Assembly: GCA_009694025.1 (NCBI GenBank)
Contig: SHVZ01000006.1
Coordinates: 1-64,000, forward strand
Source of the DNA: Alphaproteobacteria bacterium
Lineage (GTDB): Bacteria > Pseudomonadota > Alphaproteobacteria > SHVZ01
Reading direction: 5' to 3'
Length of the DNA: 64,000 bases
Program-made: the position numbers and the translations under genes
Shown here: in pieces, positions 28,853 to 37,554 of the stretch
Layout of the letters: each line of letters starts with the position of its first letter
Position numbering within the stretch: the first letter of the stretch is position 1
Notes under the pieces: model-generated
Told to the model about the DNA's origin: nothing
The model's input: the letters and a program-made list of their open reading frames with translations, nothing else
Databases searched by the model: none

Positions 28853-28931
28853 CCTCGCCCTTCGACAGGCTCAGGGTGAGGCTACTGAGACTTATCAGTC
28901 GGCCTCACCCTGAGCCTGTCGAAGGGCGAGG
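28853..28931. repeat. 30-bp perfect inverted repeat, likely bidirectional terminator
   Basis: Two 30-bp arms (28853-28882 and 28902-28931) are exact reverse complements across a 19-bp loop; the core is TTCGACAGGCTCAGGGTGAG. It lies between convergent lysK and the aminotransferase gene. The core matches dispersed repeat sequences common between convergent genes in alphaproteobacteria (recalled, not searched). A transcript on either strand would form a very stable hairpin. Confidence 0.85.
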
Positions 28932-28943
28932 GCGCCGCTCCGG

Positions 28944-29780
28944 CTACCCCCCCTTGTGGGCGAATTCCCAGTAGAGCTCGCGGGCACGCTTGTAGACGGG
29001 GCCGGCTTGCAGGTGTCGGTCCTCGACCCGGGTGCACGGCTGCACCTTGGCGTAGTTGCCCGACGAGAACACTTCGTCCGCCTCCAGCACCTCCTTCACC
29101 TTGACCGCCCGCTCCTCGACGGGGTGGCCGGCCTTGCGCAGGAGGTCGATGATGCGCGCCCGCGTCACGCCCGGAAGGAAGGTGCCGTTGAGCTGCGGGG
29201 TATGGACGACCCTGTCCTTGACGAAGAACAGGTTGGCGGTGGCGAACTCGGCGACGTTGCCGTTGAGGTCGCGAACGATGCCGTTCTCGAAGCCCTTGGC
29301 CTTGGCCTCGGCCATGATGCGACCGGCCAGCGGATAGAGGCAGCTCGCCTTGGCGTCGGTCGGCGCCGTCTCCGGCGAAGGGCGACGGAACTGCGAGACG
29401 CAGGCCGAGAACCCGCCCTTGGGCAGCGGCGACTCGTAGACCGAGATCATGAAGCGCGTGGTCGCGGGATCGGGATCGATCCAGCCGCCTTCGGCGAAGA
29501 ACATCGGCCGGATATAGAGCTCGGCTCCTTTCGGAAACTTGCGCACCCCCTCCTTGGCGATCTCCTCGATCTCGCCGGCGCTCAGCATCGGCTTCAAGCC
29601 CATGGTCTCGGCCGAGCGGAGCGCGCGCGCGCAATGCCGATCGAGGTCCGGTGTCACGCCCTCGAAGGCGCGGGCGCCGTCGAAGATGATCGAGGAGAGC
29701 CAGGTCGCATGGCTCATCGGACCGAGCACGGGCGGGTTTCCTTCGACCCAGTGGCAGTCGATATAGGTCCAGGCTTTCAT
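28944..29780 (-). CDS. ilvE: Branched-chain amino acid aminotransferase
   Basis: A 278-aa PLP-dependent class IV aminotransferase that interconverts branched-chain amino acids and 2-oxoacids. Recognisable segments are FDGARAFEGVTPDLDRHCAR, LYIRPMFFAEGG, the Lys-containing TDAKASCLYPLAGR, and FATANLFFVKD. The ATG at 29780 has GGAG six bases upstream; one at 29798 would add six residues without support. Specificity within class IV (D-amino acid versus branched-chain) is from overall resemblance. Confidence 0.85.
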   Translation of the reverse strand: MKAWTYIDCHWVEGNPPVLGPMSHATWLSSIIFDGARAFEGVTPDLDRHCARALRSAETMGLKPMLSAGEIEEIAKEGVRKFPKGAELYIRPMFFAEGGWIDPDPATTRFMISVYESPLPKGGFSACVSQFRRPSPETAPTDAKASCLYPLAGRIMAEAKAKGFENGIVRDLNGNVAEFATANLFFVKDRVVHTPQLNGTFLPGVTRARIIDLLRKAGHPVEERAVKVKEVLEADEVFSSGNYAKVQPCTRVEDRHLQAGPVYKRARELYWEFAHKGG

Positions 29781-29834
29781 GGGCGCTCCGAACGGCAAGG
29801 TCCCCGGGAGTGTAGCCGTGCGATTCCTGGGACG

Positions 29835-30035
29835 CTACCCGGTGTCCTCGGGTGGCGGCTCACCCGGGTCCGGCGCCTCGTCGGTCGGAACGCGGTAGCC
29901 GCCGCCGAGCCAGCGATGCAGATCGACGTCGGTGCAGCGCTGCGAGCAGAACGGCTTGTACGCCACCTCCGGCGGCTTGCCGCAGATCGGACACTTCGCC
30001 GGCTTGCGATCGGCAAGACGGGTCACCTCGGCCAT
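29835..30035 (-). CDS. yacG: DNA gyrase inhibitor YacG
   Basis: A 66-aa zinc protein with the treble-clef motif C15-P-I-C18 and C30-S-Q-R-C34, then LHRWLGGGYRVP. E. coli YacG binds zinc and inhibits DNA gyrase. It begins two bases after the rng stop, completing the infA-maf-rng-yacG run. The acidic, Pro-rich tail is common in alphaproteobacterial members. Confidence 0.92.
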   Translation of the reverse strand: MAEVTRLADRKPAKCPICGKPPEVAYKPFCSQRCTDVDLHRWLGGGYRVPTDEAPDPGEPPPEDTG

Positions 30036-30037
30036 CG

Positions 30038-31321
30038 TCAGTCCCTCACCACCTCGAACCGTTCCAGTCCGTAACCCGGCCTCACCTCGAGCGCAACCGG
30101 GCGTGCGACCTCGGCCAGCGCCGCCTGGCCGGCGCCAGCGAGCCAGCCGATGACGTCGGACGACGCGACCAACCGGAGCCGCGCGCCTTCGGCACGCGCG
30201 AGCGCGCGAAGCGCTGCCAGCGCGGCCGTCTCGGCCGTCGGCCGCTGCTCCGGCACGTCGAGAAGCCGGGCCGCGAGGCTGGGCCCGAGCCTGGGGCGCG
30301 TCATCTCGTAGAGGCCGGCGCGCGTCCATCCCATGCAGTCGATGCCCAGCGGATCGTCAGCGACCGCCGCCTTCATCGCCGCGTCGACCCGGGCGCGTTC
30401 GGCCTTCCCGTCGAGGAACGGAAAATCGACGACCAAGGTTCCGCCGAGATCGCGAAGCCGGATCAGACCGCCAAGCTCCCGCGCCGCCGCTAGGCAGAGG
30501 GCGAGCCGGTCGCCGGTGCCGTTGACGTCGATCGCCGTCAGCGTCTCACCCTCCTCGACCAGGAGCCGGCCTTGGGGGACCTCGATCTCGCGGGCTAGCG
30601 CGCGGGCGAGTTCATCCTCGATCCCGAGCGCCTCGAAAGGCCGCTCGACCTTTTCCACCGCGACCGGCGAGCGGGTCCGCAGCCTTGCCAGGGTGGCGGC
30701 GTCACCGGCGACGATCCGCGTCGGCCGGCTTCGTCGTATCAGGAAAAGGACGGGATCGGGCGGGCTCCACAGCAAGGCTGGTGGCGCCACGTCGAGGCGT
30801 GTCTCGACCTCCCGCCAGGTCTGCCTGAGCTCGCCGCAGATCGCCTCGAGGTCGTCGGTCTCGCGGGCCCTCGAACGGACCAGCACGCCGGGCGGCGACA
30901 CCTCGCCGCCGAGGATCGCCTTCAGCCGCGCCCGGAACCGCCGTCTCGCCGCGTCCGGTAGCTTTCTTGAAACGGCGACGCCGGGCTGGGTCGGGGTTAG
31001 TGCCAGCGGGCCACTATCCAGCACGAGAACCCGCGTGACCTCCGGCCCCTTGGTCGCGACCGCGTCCTTCGCCACCTGGACCGCGAACGCCGAGCCCTCC
31101 ACGACCTTGTCGCCGATATCCGGCAGGAAAGCCGGCATTCGCCCGCCGATGTCGAGGAATGCGCCGATGCCCGCCTCGACACGCAGAACGCGGGCCGAAT
31201 GGATGGTGCCGATGCGGCTGGCCGCACCTAAGCGATCGAGGCGCACCTCGATCGTGCGCCCGCCCTCGCGGATGGCGATGCGGGTTTCGCCGGGGTTCCG
31301 CTCGACGATGAGCTCGTTCAC
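30038..31321 (-). CDS. rng: Ribonuclease E/G family protein
   Basis: A 427-aa RNase G-type endonuclease. It contains the S1-like start (GTIHSARVLRVEAGIGAFLDIGG), the metal-site segments ETLTAIDVNGTGD and GGTLVVDFPFLDG, and LYEMTRPRLG near the end. The short length and lack of a long C-terminal scaffold argue for RNase G rather than RNase E. The start is GTG inside the maf stop (GTGA), showing translational coupling. It processes rRNA and mRNA 5' ends. Confidence 0.9.
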   Translation of the reverse strand: MNELIVERNPGETRIAIREGGRTIEVRLDRLGAASRIGTIHSARVLRVEAGIGAFLDIGGRMPAFLPDIGDKVVEGSAFAVQVAKDAVATKGPEVTRVLVLDSGPLALTPTQPGVAVSRKLPDAARRRFRARLKAILGGEVSPPGVLVRSRARETDDLEAICGELRQTWREVETRLDVAPPALLWSPPDPVLFLIRRSRPTRIVAGDAATLARLRTRSPVAVEKVERPFEALGIEDELARALAREIEVPQGRLLVEEGETLTAIDVNGTGDRLALCLAAARELGGLIRLRDLGGTLVVDFPFLDGKAERARVDAAMKAAVADDPLGIDCMGWTRAGLYEMTRPRLGPSLAARLLDVPEQRPTAETAALAALRALARAEGARLRLVASSDVIGWLAGAGQAALAEVARPVALEVRPGYGLERFEVVRD

Positions 31322-31908
31322 CGGAAGCCGAGTCCGTAGAGAAGCGCGTAGGCTTCGGCGAGGGCGAGGCCGACGACGTTGGAGTAGGAGCCGCGGATCT
31401 GGGTCACGTAGGCGGCGGCGCGGCCCTGAACGGCGTAGCCCCCGGCCTTGCCCTGCCACTCGCCGCTGTCGATGTATCCCTCGATCTCCGCCTCGGTCAT
31501 CCGCTTGAACGCGACGACGGTGGTGACAAGGCGCTGGCGCCGCGTGCCGTCGGGTCCGCGCGCGGCGATGCCGCCAATCACCCGGTGGCGCCGGCCGGAC
31601 AGGCGGCTGAGGCAATCATGGGCCTCGTTCCGCGTCTCCGCCTTCGGCAGCACGCGGCGGCCGAGGGCGACGACGGTGTCGGCGGCCAGCACGAAGGCGT
31701 CGGGGTGGCGGGGCGCGATCGCGTCGAGCTTGGCCACGGCGAGGCGTATCGCCAGGGCGGCCGGCAATTCGCGCTCGATCGGGGTCTCGTCGACATCGGC
31801 GGCCTCGATCGTGTCTGGCGGCCAGCCAACCTGGGCCAGGAGCTCGCGACGCCGCGCCGAGGCCGAGGCGAGCACCAGGGGCGCGCGCCGGGGCGCCGCA
31901 GCCATCAA
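31318..31908 (-). CDS. maf: Maf-family nucleotide pyrophosphatase
   Basis: A 196-aa house-cleaning nucleotide pyrophosphatase, recognised from VLASASARRRELLAQVGW at the N-terminus, AADTVVALGRRVLPKA, and YAVQGRAAAYVTQIRGSYSNVVGL. Maf proteins remove modified dNTP/UTP analogues and can affect septum formation. The stop overlaps the rng start; the gene begins two bases after infA. Gene order infA-maf-rng-yacG matches other alphaproteobacteria. Confidence 0.94.
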   Translation of the reverse strand: MMAAAPRRAPLVLASASARRRELLAQVGWPPDTIEAADVDETPIERELPAALAIRLAVAKLDAIAPRHPDAFVLAADTVVALGRRVLPKAETRNEAHDCLSRLSGRRHRVIGGIAARGPDGTRRQRLVTTVVAFKRMTEAEIEGYIDSGEWQGKAGGYAVQGRAAAYVTQIRGSYSNVVGLALAEAYALLYGLGFR

Positions 31909-31910
31909 AC

Positions 31911-32129
31911 CTACTTGAAGCGGAAGGTGATGCGCCCCTTCGTCAGGTCGTACGGGGTCATCTCGACATTGACCCGGTCGCCGGCGAGGACGCGGATTCG
32001 GTTCTTGCGCATGCGGCCCGAGGTGTGGGCCAGCACGATGTGGTCATTGTCGAGCTTCACCCGGAACATCGCATTGGGCAGAAGCTCGGTAACGGTGCCC
32101 GAAAACTCGATGACGTCTTCTTTCGGCAT
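31911..32129 (-). CDS. infA: Translation initiation factor IF-1
   Basis: A 72-aa S1/OB-fold factor, the standard IF-1 length. It has [40 protein letters not shown] and [16 protein letters not shown]. The ATG at 32129 has GGAG five bases upstream. An in-frame ATG at 32174 would add 15 residues not found in IF-1. A 146-bp gap separates it from the FAD oxidoreductase gene, presumably containing the promoter. Confidence 0.97.
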   Translation of the reverse strand: MPKEDVIEFSGTVTELLPNAMFRVKLDNDHIVLAHTSGRMRKNRIRVLAGDRVNVEMTPYDLTKGRITFRFK

Positions 32130-32275
32130 GCAAACTCCACTGACGGGGCTGAAACCGCCGGAAAGTGGGCTCAAGTCCTCGGTCGGTCAAGGGGAAATGC
32201 CGACTCGCCGGGTGCCGGGAAAGCCCCGGTCGCCTCCCAGCGCCGACGCCGGCCCGATCGAGGAAGGTGCCACCT

Positions 32276-34126
32276 CTAGGTGCCGAACAGCCGTTTTGCC
32301 GCGGCCCCGCGCGAAGTCGGCGGCGCGCCCTCGCCGCCCCAACGGCGCCACTTCTCGGGAGAGATCGGCTCCGACGAGCGGAAGGCGAGGCCCGTCTCGC
32401 CCTCCAGGCCGCCACTCATGAACAACCGTTGCACGGCGCCGAAATCCGGATCATCGACCGCGACATCAATGGCCCAGGCGAGCGGAACCCCATCGGCGAG
32501 CAGGCTCGCCTGGAATGCCTGGAGACGCCTCGGGTCGTCACGGATCTGGCGCGGGGGCAGGCCCTGGTCGAGGGCGAAAGCCGCCAGCGCGCCCGCCGCC
32601 TCGCCGATGTTCCATTCGACCGGATGCAGGCGATAGCAGCCATTGGTGATGTGCGTGGTCCCGAGGTTCTTGGCGGCAGCGACGAGATTGCCGATCCGGA
32701 TCGGGATGAGGGCGCCGAGCGGGATCTGAAAGGGTCGGGTGCGGCAGCTCACGCCGACATCGTCGGGGCCCGAGCTATGGATGTCGATCGGGTACCAGCC
32801 GACCCCGACCGAGTCCGCGAAATGCGCCGCGCGCGGGCCAGGCTGGAACGCCGCCGACACTTCCTGCTCGACGATCGTCTTGATCGCACAGATGCGCCGG
32901 CTCTCGCGGATATACGGAAACTTGGAGAGGCCATCGGCGGTGCCCATGATGTCCGGACGGAGCCGAAGCTCAGGTGCGCCGAGGCGCTCGCCGGTCGCCG
33001 GCGCCTCGGTCTGCAGCCAATGGAGGAAGCCGAGGCTGACGCGTTTGGCGTCTTGCAGCGCCGCGGCGACCTCGAGCGGAGGCCGGTCGATGACGCCGGC
33101 GTCGCGATAGTCGTTCCCCGGCCAGTTGATCATGGTCAGGTCCGCCGGAAACGCGGCGCCGAACTGCGCGGCATCGATCAGCCGGCGGTAGGTCCAGAGG
33201 GCGCCCTTGGTCCCCGGCATGGTGTCGAAGATCTTGTAGGCGAGCCAGCCGCTCTCCTCGCCGTAGATCTCGCCGCCATGCACTTGGATGCGCAGACTGT
33301 AGGGCTGTCGGTCGCGGAAATGCGCGTAGCGCGCCGGGGCCGGGATCGCGTGGCGCTCTCCCATAGGCCGCCGCTCCAGACCGAAGGTGTAGGTGAAGCT
33401 CTGCACGCAATGTGCCTTGGCCTCCTCCGGCTGCGCATGCGCTTCGCCGGTTTCGGCAACCGTTTCGGCGCCGCTCCGGTACTCCGCGCCCGTGAGGGGC
33501 AGCATGTCGCCAAGCTCGGTCGCATCCAGGACGATCTCGGGTTGGAATCGCCAGGCGGTGGGCTGCTCCAGCGATACGGCCGTGATCGAGACGATACGAT
33601 CACCATCCACGCTCGCCGCCGCGACCTTGTGGCGGAGATAGACGCTCAGCAGTCCCTGCTCGATGAACGGCCTCAGCATCGTTTCGATCGCGGCGACGCC
33701 GGCGCGCGGCTCGAAGGCGACGCGCGTGACCCAGCAGTTACCGGGATTGAACGTCGGCTGTCGTCCGGCGGCGCCGGCTTGGAGCCGATAGTGATCGCGA
33801 AGCGCCGAGCGGAGCCGATAGTACGAGGCGGTTCCGCCGAAGCTCTCGATGTGCTCATGCTCGTCCAGCGCCGCCACGCCCTGCGCGGTCAGCTGCCCGC
33901 CGAGCCAGTCGGTCTCCTCGATCAGGCAGACGCGCCGCCCCCGCCGCGCCGCCGCCAGGGCCGCGGCCACCCCGCCGGTCCCGCCGCCGACGATCAGCAC
34001 CTCGCAATCGACATCGGCCACCGCATCGAGCCCGGTGACCGCGACCAGCGCAATCGCCGGATCGCCCGCGGCCGGCACCCGCATGACGTCGACCAGCGTG
34101 TCGAGCTTCCGTTCGATGGCGGCCAT
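32276..34126 (-). CDS. FAD-dependent oxidoreductase
   Basis: A 616-aa flavoprotein with the dinucleotide-binding motif VLIVGGGTGGVAAALAAARR near residue 45 and a downstream ETDWLGGQLTAQG segment. The region VLDATELGDMLPLTGAEYRSG (~255) and the C-terminal SGGLEGETGLAFRSS are consistent with the FAD_oxidored group that includes putative dehydrogenases of unknown substrate. The ATG at 34126 follows GAGGAG at eight bases; one at 34162 is less supported. It separates the phosphatase-UPF0262-his genes from infA, a conserved order in this clade, so it may be a later insertion. No signal peptide is visible. Confidence 0.83.
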   Translation of the reverse strand: MAAIERKLDTLVDVMRVPAAGDPAIALVAVTGLDAVADVDCEVLIVGGGTGGVAAALAAARRGRRVCLIEETDWLGGQLTAQGVAALDEHEHIESFGGTASYYRLRSALRDHYRLQAGAAGRQPTFNPGNCWVTRVAFEPRAGVAAIETMLRPFIEQGLLSVYLRHKVAAASVDGDRIVSITAVSLEQPTAWRFQPEIVLDATELGDMLPLTGAEYRSGAETVAETGEAHAQPEEAKAHCVQSFTYTFGLERRPMGERHAIPAPARYAHFRDRQPYSLRIQVHGGEIYGEESGWLAYKIFDTMPGTKGALWTYRRLIDAAQFGAAFPADLTMINWPGNDYRDAGVIDRPPLEVAAALQDAKRVSLGFLHWLQTEAPATGERLGAPELRLRPDIMGTADGLSKFPYIRESRRICAIKTIVEQEVSAAFQPGPRAAHFADSVGVGWYPIDIHSSGPDDVGVSCRTRPFQIPLGALIPIRIGNLVAAAKNLGTTHITNGCYRLHPVEWNIGEAAGALAAFALDQGLPPRQIRDDPRRLQAFQASLLADGVPLAWAIDVAVDDPDFGAVQRLFMSGGLEGETGLAFRSSEPISPEKWRRWGGEGAPPTSRGAAAKRLFGT

Positions 34127-34213
34127 CGTTGTCGCTCCTCGCAGCCGCTTCGATATACTCATAATCGGCTTGGCGGGCGATCCCGACCCGACGAGCGTCG
34201 TGCCGTCGCTGCC

Positions 34214-34660
34214 TCAGCCGATAACGGGCATCCGGCTCGGCGGGAAGCGCTCCCGGATGCGCCGGACAAGATGGTCGCGGACGTCCTGGTAGGCAGCGAG
34301 CCGCGCCTCGCGCGTGCCCTCGGCGATGGTCGGATCGAAGGTCGGCCAGTACTCGACCTCGCAGGCCATGATCCGGGTCATTTCGATGGCGCGATGATGC
34401 GCCTCGGGCGACAGACTCACCACCACGTCGAAGGAAGTGTCGGCGAGAGCGTCGAAGGCTTTCTGGCGGTGGCGAGAGATGTCGACGTCGATCTCGCGCA
34501 TGACCTCGACGGCGAAGGGGTCGACGTCGAGGCCGCGCACCCCGACCGAGTCGACGAAAATCCGATTCCCGTGCAGGTGCTTGAGATAGCCTTCGGCCAT
34601 CGGCGAGCGCACCGCGTTCTGGGTACAGGCGAAGAGGACCGCAGAAGGAAGCGCCGGCAT
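34214..34660 (-). CDS. Low-molecular-weight phosphotyrosine phosphatase family protein
   Basis: A 148-aa protein with the phosphatase loop C12-T-Q-N-A-V-R18 near the N-terminus, and a central SPEAHHRAIEMTRIMACEVEYW. Arsenate reductases share the fold; the gene order hisD-UPF0262-this-infA favours the conserved phosphatase of this clade. Four bases separate it from UPF0262, so they form a unit. It may dephosphorylate a protein tyrosine or an arsenate-like substrate; the substrate is unknown. Confidence 0.85.
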   Translation of the reverse strand: MPALPSAVLFACTQNAVRSPMAEGYLKHLHGNRIFVDSVGVRGLDVDPFAVEVMREIDVDISRHRQKAFDALADTSFDVVVSLSPEAHHRAIEMTRIMACEVEYWPTFDPTIAEGTREARLAAYQDVRDHLVRRIRERFPPSRMPVIG

Positions 34661-34664
34661 CCTC

Positions 34665-35150
34665 CTAGACCCGGAAATGGAGCGCGCAGATGAGGGTGAA
34701 AAGCCGCCGCGCGGTGTCCAGATCGAGAACGACCTTGCCGGCGAGACGCTCGGTCAGGATCTCCGACCCCTCGTTGTGGAGCGCGCGCCGGCCCATGTCG
34801 ATCGCTTCCATCTGGCTCGGGTTCGCCTGCCGGATCGCTGCGTAGTAGCTGTCGCAGAGGGTGAAGTAGTCCTTGATCACCCGCCGGAACGGATCGAGCG
34901 AGAGGCCGATCACCTGCAGGGGACGGCCCTCGCCGGTCCCACCGCCGGAGAGGATGTCCAGCATCAGCCGGTTCTCTTCGACGAAGAAGCGGAGGTGGTA
35001 AGGGCCCCGGTGGCCGCCGGCCAGCTCGAAACGGTTGCTCTCGAGCAGGTCGCGGACGGCGACCGCACGCTCGCGGTCGATCTCGGGCCCGCGCCGGGCA
35101 ATGCTTGTTTCGTCGAGCGAGATGCGGGCGATGCGGCCGGACCCGGGCAT
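34665..35150 (-). CDS. UPF0262 family protein
   Basis: A 161-aa conserved alphaproteobacterial protein of unknown function. It contains RIARISLDETSIARRGPEID, GHRGPYHLRFFVEENRLML, SLDPFRRVIKDYFTLCDSYY and IDMGRRALHNEGSEIL, which mark UPF0262. It lies six bases downstream of hisD and four upstream of the phosphatase gene, so it is almost certainly cotranscribed with both. Confidence 0.93.
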   Translation of the reverse strand: MPGSGRIARISLDETSIARRGPEIDRERAVAVRDLLESNRFELAGGHRGPYHLRFFVEENRLMLDILSGGGTGEGRPLQVIGLSLDPFRRVIKDYFTLCDSYYAAIRQANPSQMEAIDMGRRALHNEGSEILTERLAGKVVLDLDTARRLFTLICALHFRV

Positions 35151-35156
35151 GGCCGA

Positions 35157-36452
35157 TCAGCGACGGTTGAGGCGGATCGAAACCGAGCGGGCATGGGCCG
35201 GCAGCCCCTCGGCCGCGGCCAGCCGGATCGCGGCCGGCCCAATGCGGGCAAGCGCGCCGGCGGTGCAGCCGATCACGGTCGTGCGTTTGAGGAAGTCGAA
35301 GACCGAGAGTCCGGAGGAGAAGCGGGCGGTGCGCGAGGTCGGCAGCACATGGTTCGGGCCGGCGACGTAGTCGCCGATCGCCTCAGGCGTGTGACGCCCG
35401 AGGAAGATCGCGCCGGCGTGACGGACCCGGGCGGCGAAGGCCTTCGGTTCGACGATGGCGAGCTCAAGGTGCTCGGGCGCGATGCGGTCGACCAGCGACG
35501 GCGCGTCGTCGAGCGTGCGGACGAGGATGGTGGCGCCGTGCCGCTCCCAGCTCGTACGTGCGACCTCCGGCTTGGCCAGGGTCCGAAGCTGCCCCTCGAC
35601 GGCGACGACGACCGCGTCGATGAACCCGGCGTCGTCGCCGATCAGCACGGATTGCGCGTCGGGGTCGTGCTCGGCCTGGGACAGAAGGTCCGCGGCGATC
35701 CAGGCGGGGTCGTTGTCCCGGTCGGCGACCACCAGGATCTCGGACGGGCCGGCGATCGAGTCGATGCCGACACGGCCGAAGACCATGCGCTTGGCGGTCG
35801 CCACGTAGGCGTTGCCGGGACCGACGATCTTGTCGACGGCGGCGATCGTCGCGGTGCCGTAGGCGAGCGCGCCGATCGCCTGGGCCCCGCCGACGCGATA
35901 GATCTCGCCGACACCGGCGAGCTTCGCCGCTGCCAACACCAGCGGATTGACGACGCCGTCCGGCGTCGGCACCACCATGGCGATCCGTCCGACCTCGGCG
36001 ACTCTGGCCGGAATCGCATTCATCAGGACCGAGCTCGGATAAGCGGCGCGGCCGCCCGGGACGTAGAGGCCGACAGACTCGAGCGGCTTCCAGGCGAGCC
36101 CGAGGGAGACGCCGTCCTCGTCCTCGAAGTCGAGGTCGATGGGCACCTGCCGGCGATGGAAGGCCTCGATACGTCCGGCGGCGAGCGCGAGCGCGTCCGC
36201 GGTCTCCCGGGGCACGCTCGCCGCCGCGCCGTCGATCTCCGCCTGGGAGAAGCGAAGGCCTACAGCCTCCAGCTCGAGCCGGTCGAAGCGCCGGGTGAAA
36301 TCGAGGAGCGCCCGGTCGCCGCGGGTGCGCACGTCATGCAGGATGTCGCCGACGACCGCCGAGACGTCGTCGGTCACCGCCTCGCGGTCGGCCAGCAACG
36401 TCTCGAAATCGGCGGCGAAGCCGGGCGAGGAGGCGTCAAGCCGCCTTGGCAT
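35157..36452 (-). CDS. hisD: Histidinol dehydrogenase
   Basis: A 431-aa zinc-dependent dehydrogenase that oxidises histidinol to histidine in two steps. Recognisable segments include [59 protein letters not shown] and [18 protein letters not shown]. The ATG at 36452 overlaps the end of hisG by 17 bp; upstream in-frame starts would overlap further. The overlap implies coupled expression. Confidence 0.95.
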   Translation of the reverse strand: MPRRLDASSPGFAADFETLLADREAVTDDVSAVVGDILHDVRTRGDRALLDFTRRFDRLELEAVGLRFSQAEIDGAAASVPRETADALALAAGRIEAFHRRQVPIDLDFEDEDGVSLGLAWKPLESVGLYVPGGRAAYPSSVLMNAIPARVAEVGRIAMVVPTPDGVVNPLVLAAAKLAGVGEIYRVGGAQAIGALAYGTATIAAVDKIVGPGNAYVATAKRMVFGRVGIDSIAGPSEILVVADRDNDPAWIAADLLSQAEHDPDAQSVLIGDDAGFIDAVVVAVEGQLRTLAKPEVARTSWERHGATILVRTLDDAPSLVDRIAPEHLELAIVEPKAFAARVRHAGAIFLGRHTPEAIGDYVAGPNHVLPTSRTARFSSGLSVFDFLKRTTVIGCTAGALARIGPAAIRLAAAEGLPAHARSVSIRLNRR

Positions 36453-37110
36453 CGGTGCCCGCGGCGGCGCGGAAGCGCTCGAGCCAATGGCGGATCTGCT
36501 CGCTGCGGGTCTTGAAGGCCGAGCGATTGACGGCGAAGCGGGTGGTGACGTCGGCGATGTGCTCGACCTCGACCAGGCCGTTCTCACGAAGCGTGCGGCC
36601 GGAGGCGACAAGGTCGACGATGCGCCGACAGAGTCCGAGCGACGGCGCCAGCTCCAGGGCTCCATTGAGCTTGATGCATTCGGCCTGCACGCCGCGCCTG
36701 GCGAAATGCCGGCGGGTGATCTCCGGATACTTGGTGGCGATGCGCAGATGGCTCCAGCGCTGCGGGTCCTCGGTCTGCGCCAGATCCTTGGCCTCGGCGA
36801 CGGCGAGCCGACACTTGCCGATGCCGAGGTCGAGCGGCGTGTAGATCTCCGAATAGTTGAACTCCGTCAGCACGTCGGAGCCGGCGAGCGCCATGTGAGC
36901 GGCGCCGAAGGCGAGGAACGTGGCGACGTCGAAGGAGCGGACCCGGATGATCGAGAGTCCGGGAACATTGGTCTGGAAATGGAGCTGACGCGACTCTTCG
37001 TCGGCGAAGGCGGCCTCCGGCTCGATGCCGGCCGCCCGGACCACCGGCATCGCTTCGGTGAGGATGCGGCCCTTGGGAACGGCGAGGACGAGGGAGTCGG
37101 CGGCAGCCAT
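36436..37110 (-). CDS. hisG: ATP phosphoribosyltransferase, short form
   Basis: A 224-aa HisG of the short type: the catalytic domain ([53 protein letters not shown]) without the C-terminal regulatory domain of long HisG. Short HisG requires the HisRS-like partner HisZ for activity and histidine feedback; hisZ is not in the window. It catalyses the first step of histidine synthesis. Start is 3 bp after the DUF2948 gene's stop. Confidence 0.95.
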   Translation of the reverse strand: MAAADSLVLAVPKGRILTEAMPVVRAAGIEPEAAFADEESRQLHFQTNVPGLSIIRVRSFDVATFLAFGAAHMALAGSDVLTEFNYSEIYTPLDLGIGKCRLAVAEAKDLAQTEDPQRWSHLRIATKYPEITRRHFARRGVQAECIKLNGALELAPSLGLCRRIVDLVASGRTLRENGLVEVEHIADVTTRFAVNRSAFKTRSEQIRHWLERFRAAAGTDAKAA

Positions 37111-37113
37111 GGG

Positions 37114-37554
37114 TCAGCCCTTGTGCGCCGGCCGGAAGATCGTCGGCCACGCTTCGCCGAAGTCGTCGAGTCGGCAGGCGAGCTTCTCGACCTCGAGCCG
37201 GATGGCGGCGTCGCCGGAGAACAGCAAGTCGACGACCCCCTCACCGGCTTCCATGGCGAGAAGGGCGAGGATGCGATCGCCGTCCCCTTGATCGAGGCCG
37301 CGCCGGCGGACGCGGGTGACGTTGTCGAAGATCACCGCCGTGGTGATGCGCTCGCCGCCGCCGGCACCTGCCCCCCGGTCGCTTTCCCAGCGGTAGCGGC
37401 TGGCGGCCAGCATGAAGTGCTTGTCTTCCGGAAAAAAGCGCATGTCGACGACCGGTACGGCGGCATCCTGGAGCGCTGCCGACAGGATCGCCAGATCGTC
37501 GGCGTCCTCGGCACGGAGCTTGAGCGGCTTGTCGGTCACGATACCGGCGCTCAC
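37114..37554 (-). CDS. DUF2948 family protein
   Basis: A 146-aa conserved protein of unknown function. It begins [20 protein letters not shown] and contains [25 protein letters not shown] and a terminal [10 protein letters not shown], matching DUF2948. Its GTG start overlaps the murA stop (GTGA), and it ends three bases before hisG. In alphaproteobacteria it regularly sits between murA and hisG. Confidence 0.9.
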   Translation of the reverse strand: MSAGIVTDKPLKLRAEDADDLAILSAALQDAAVPVVDMRFFPEDKHFMLAASRYRWESDRGAGAGGGERITTAVIFDNVTRVRRRGLDQGDGDRILALLAMEAGEGVVDLLFSGDAAIRLEVEKLACRLDDFGEAWPTIFRPAHKG

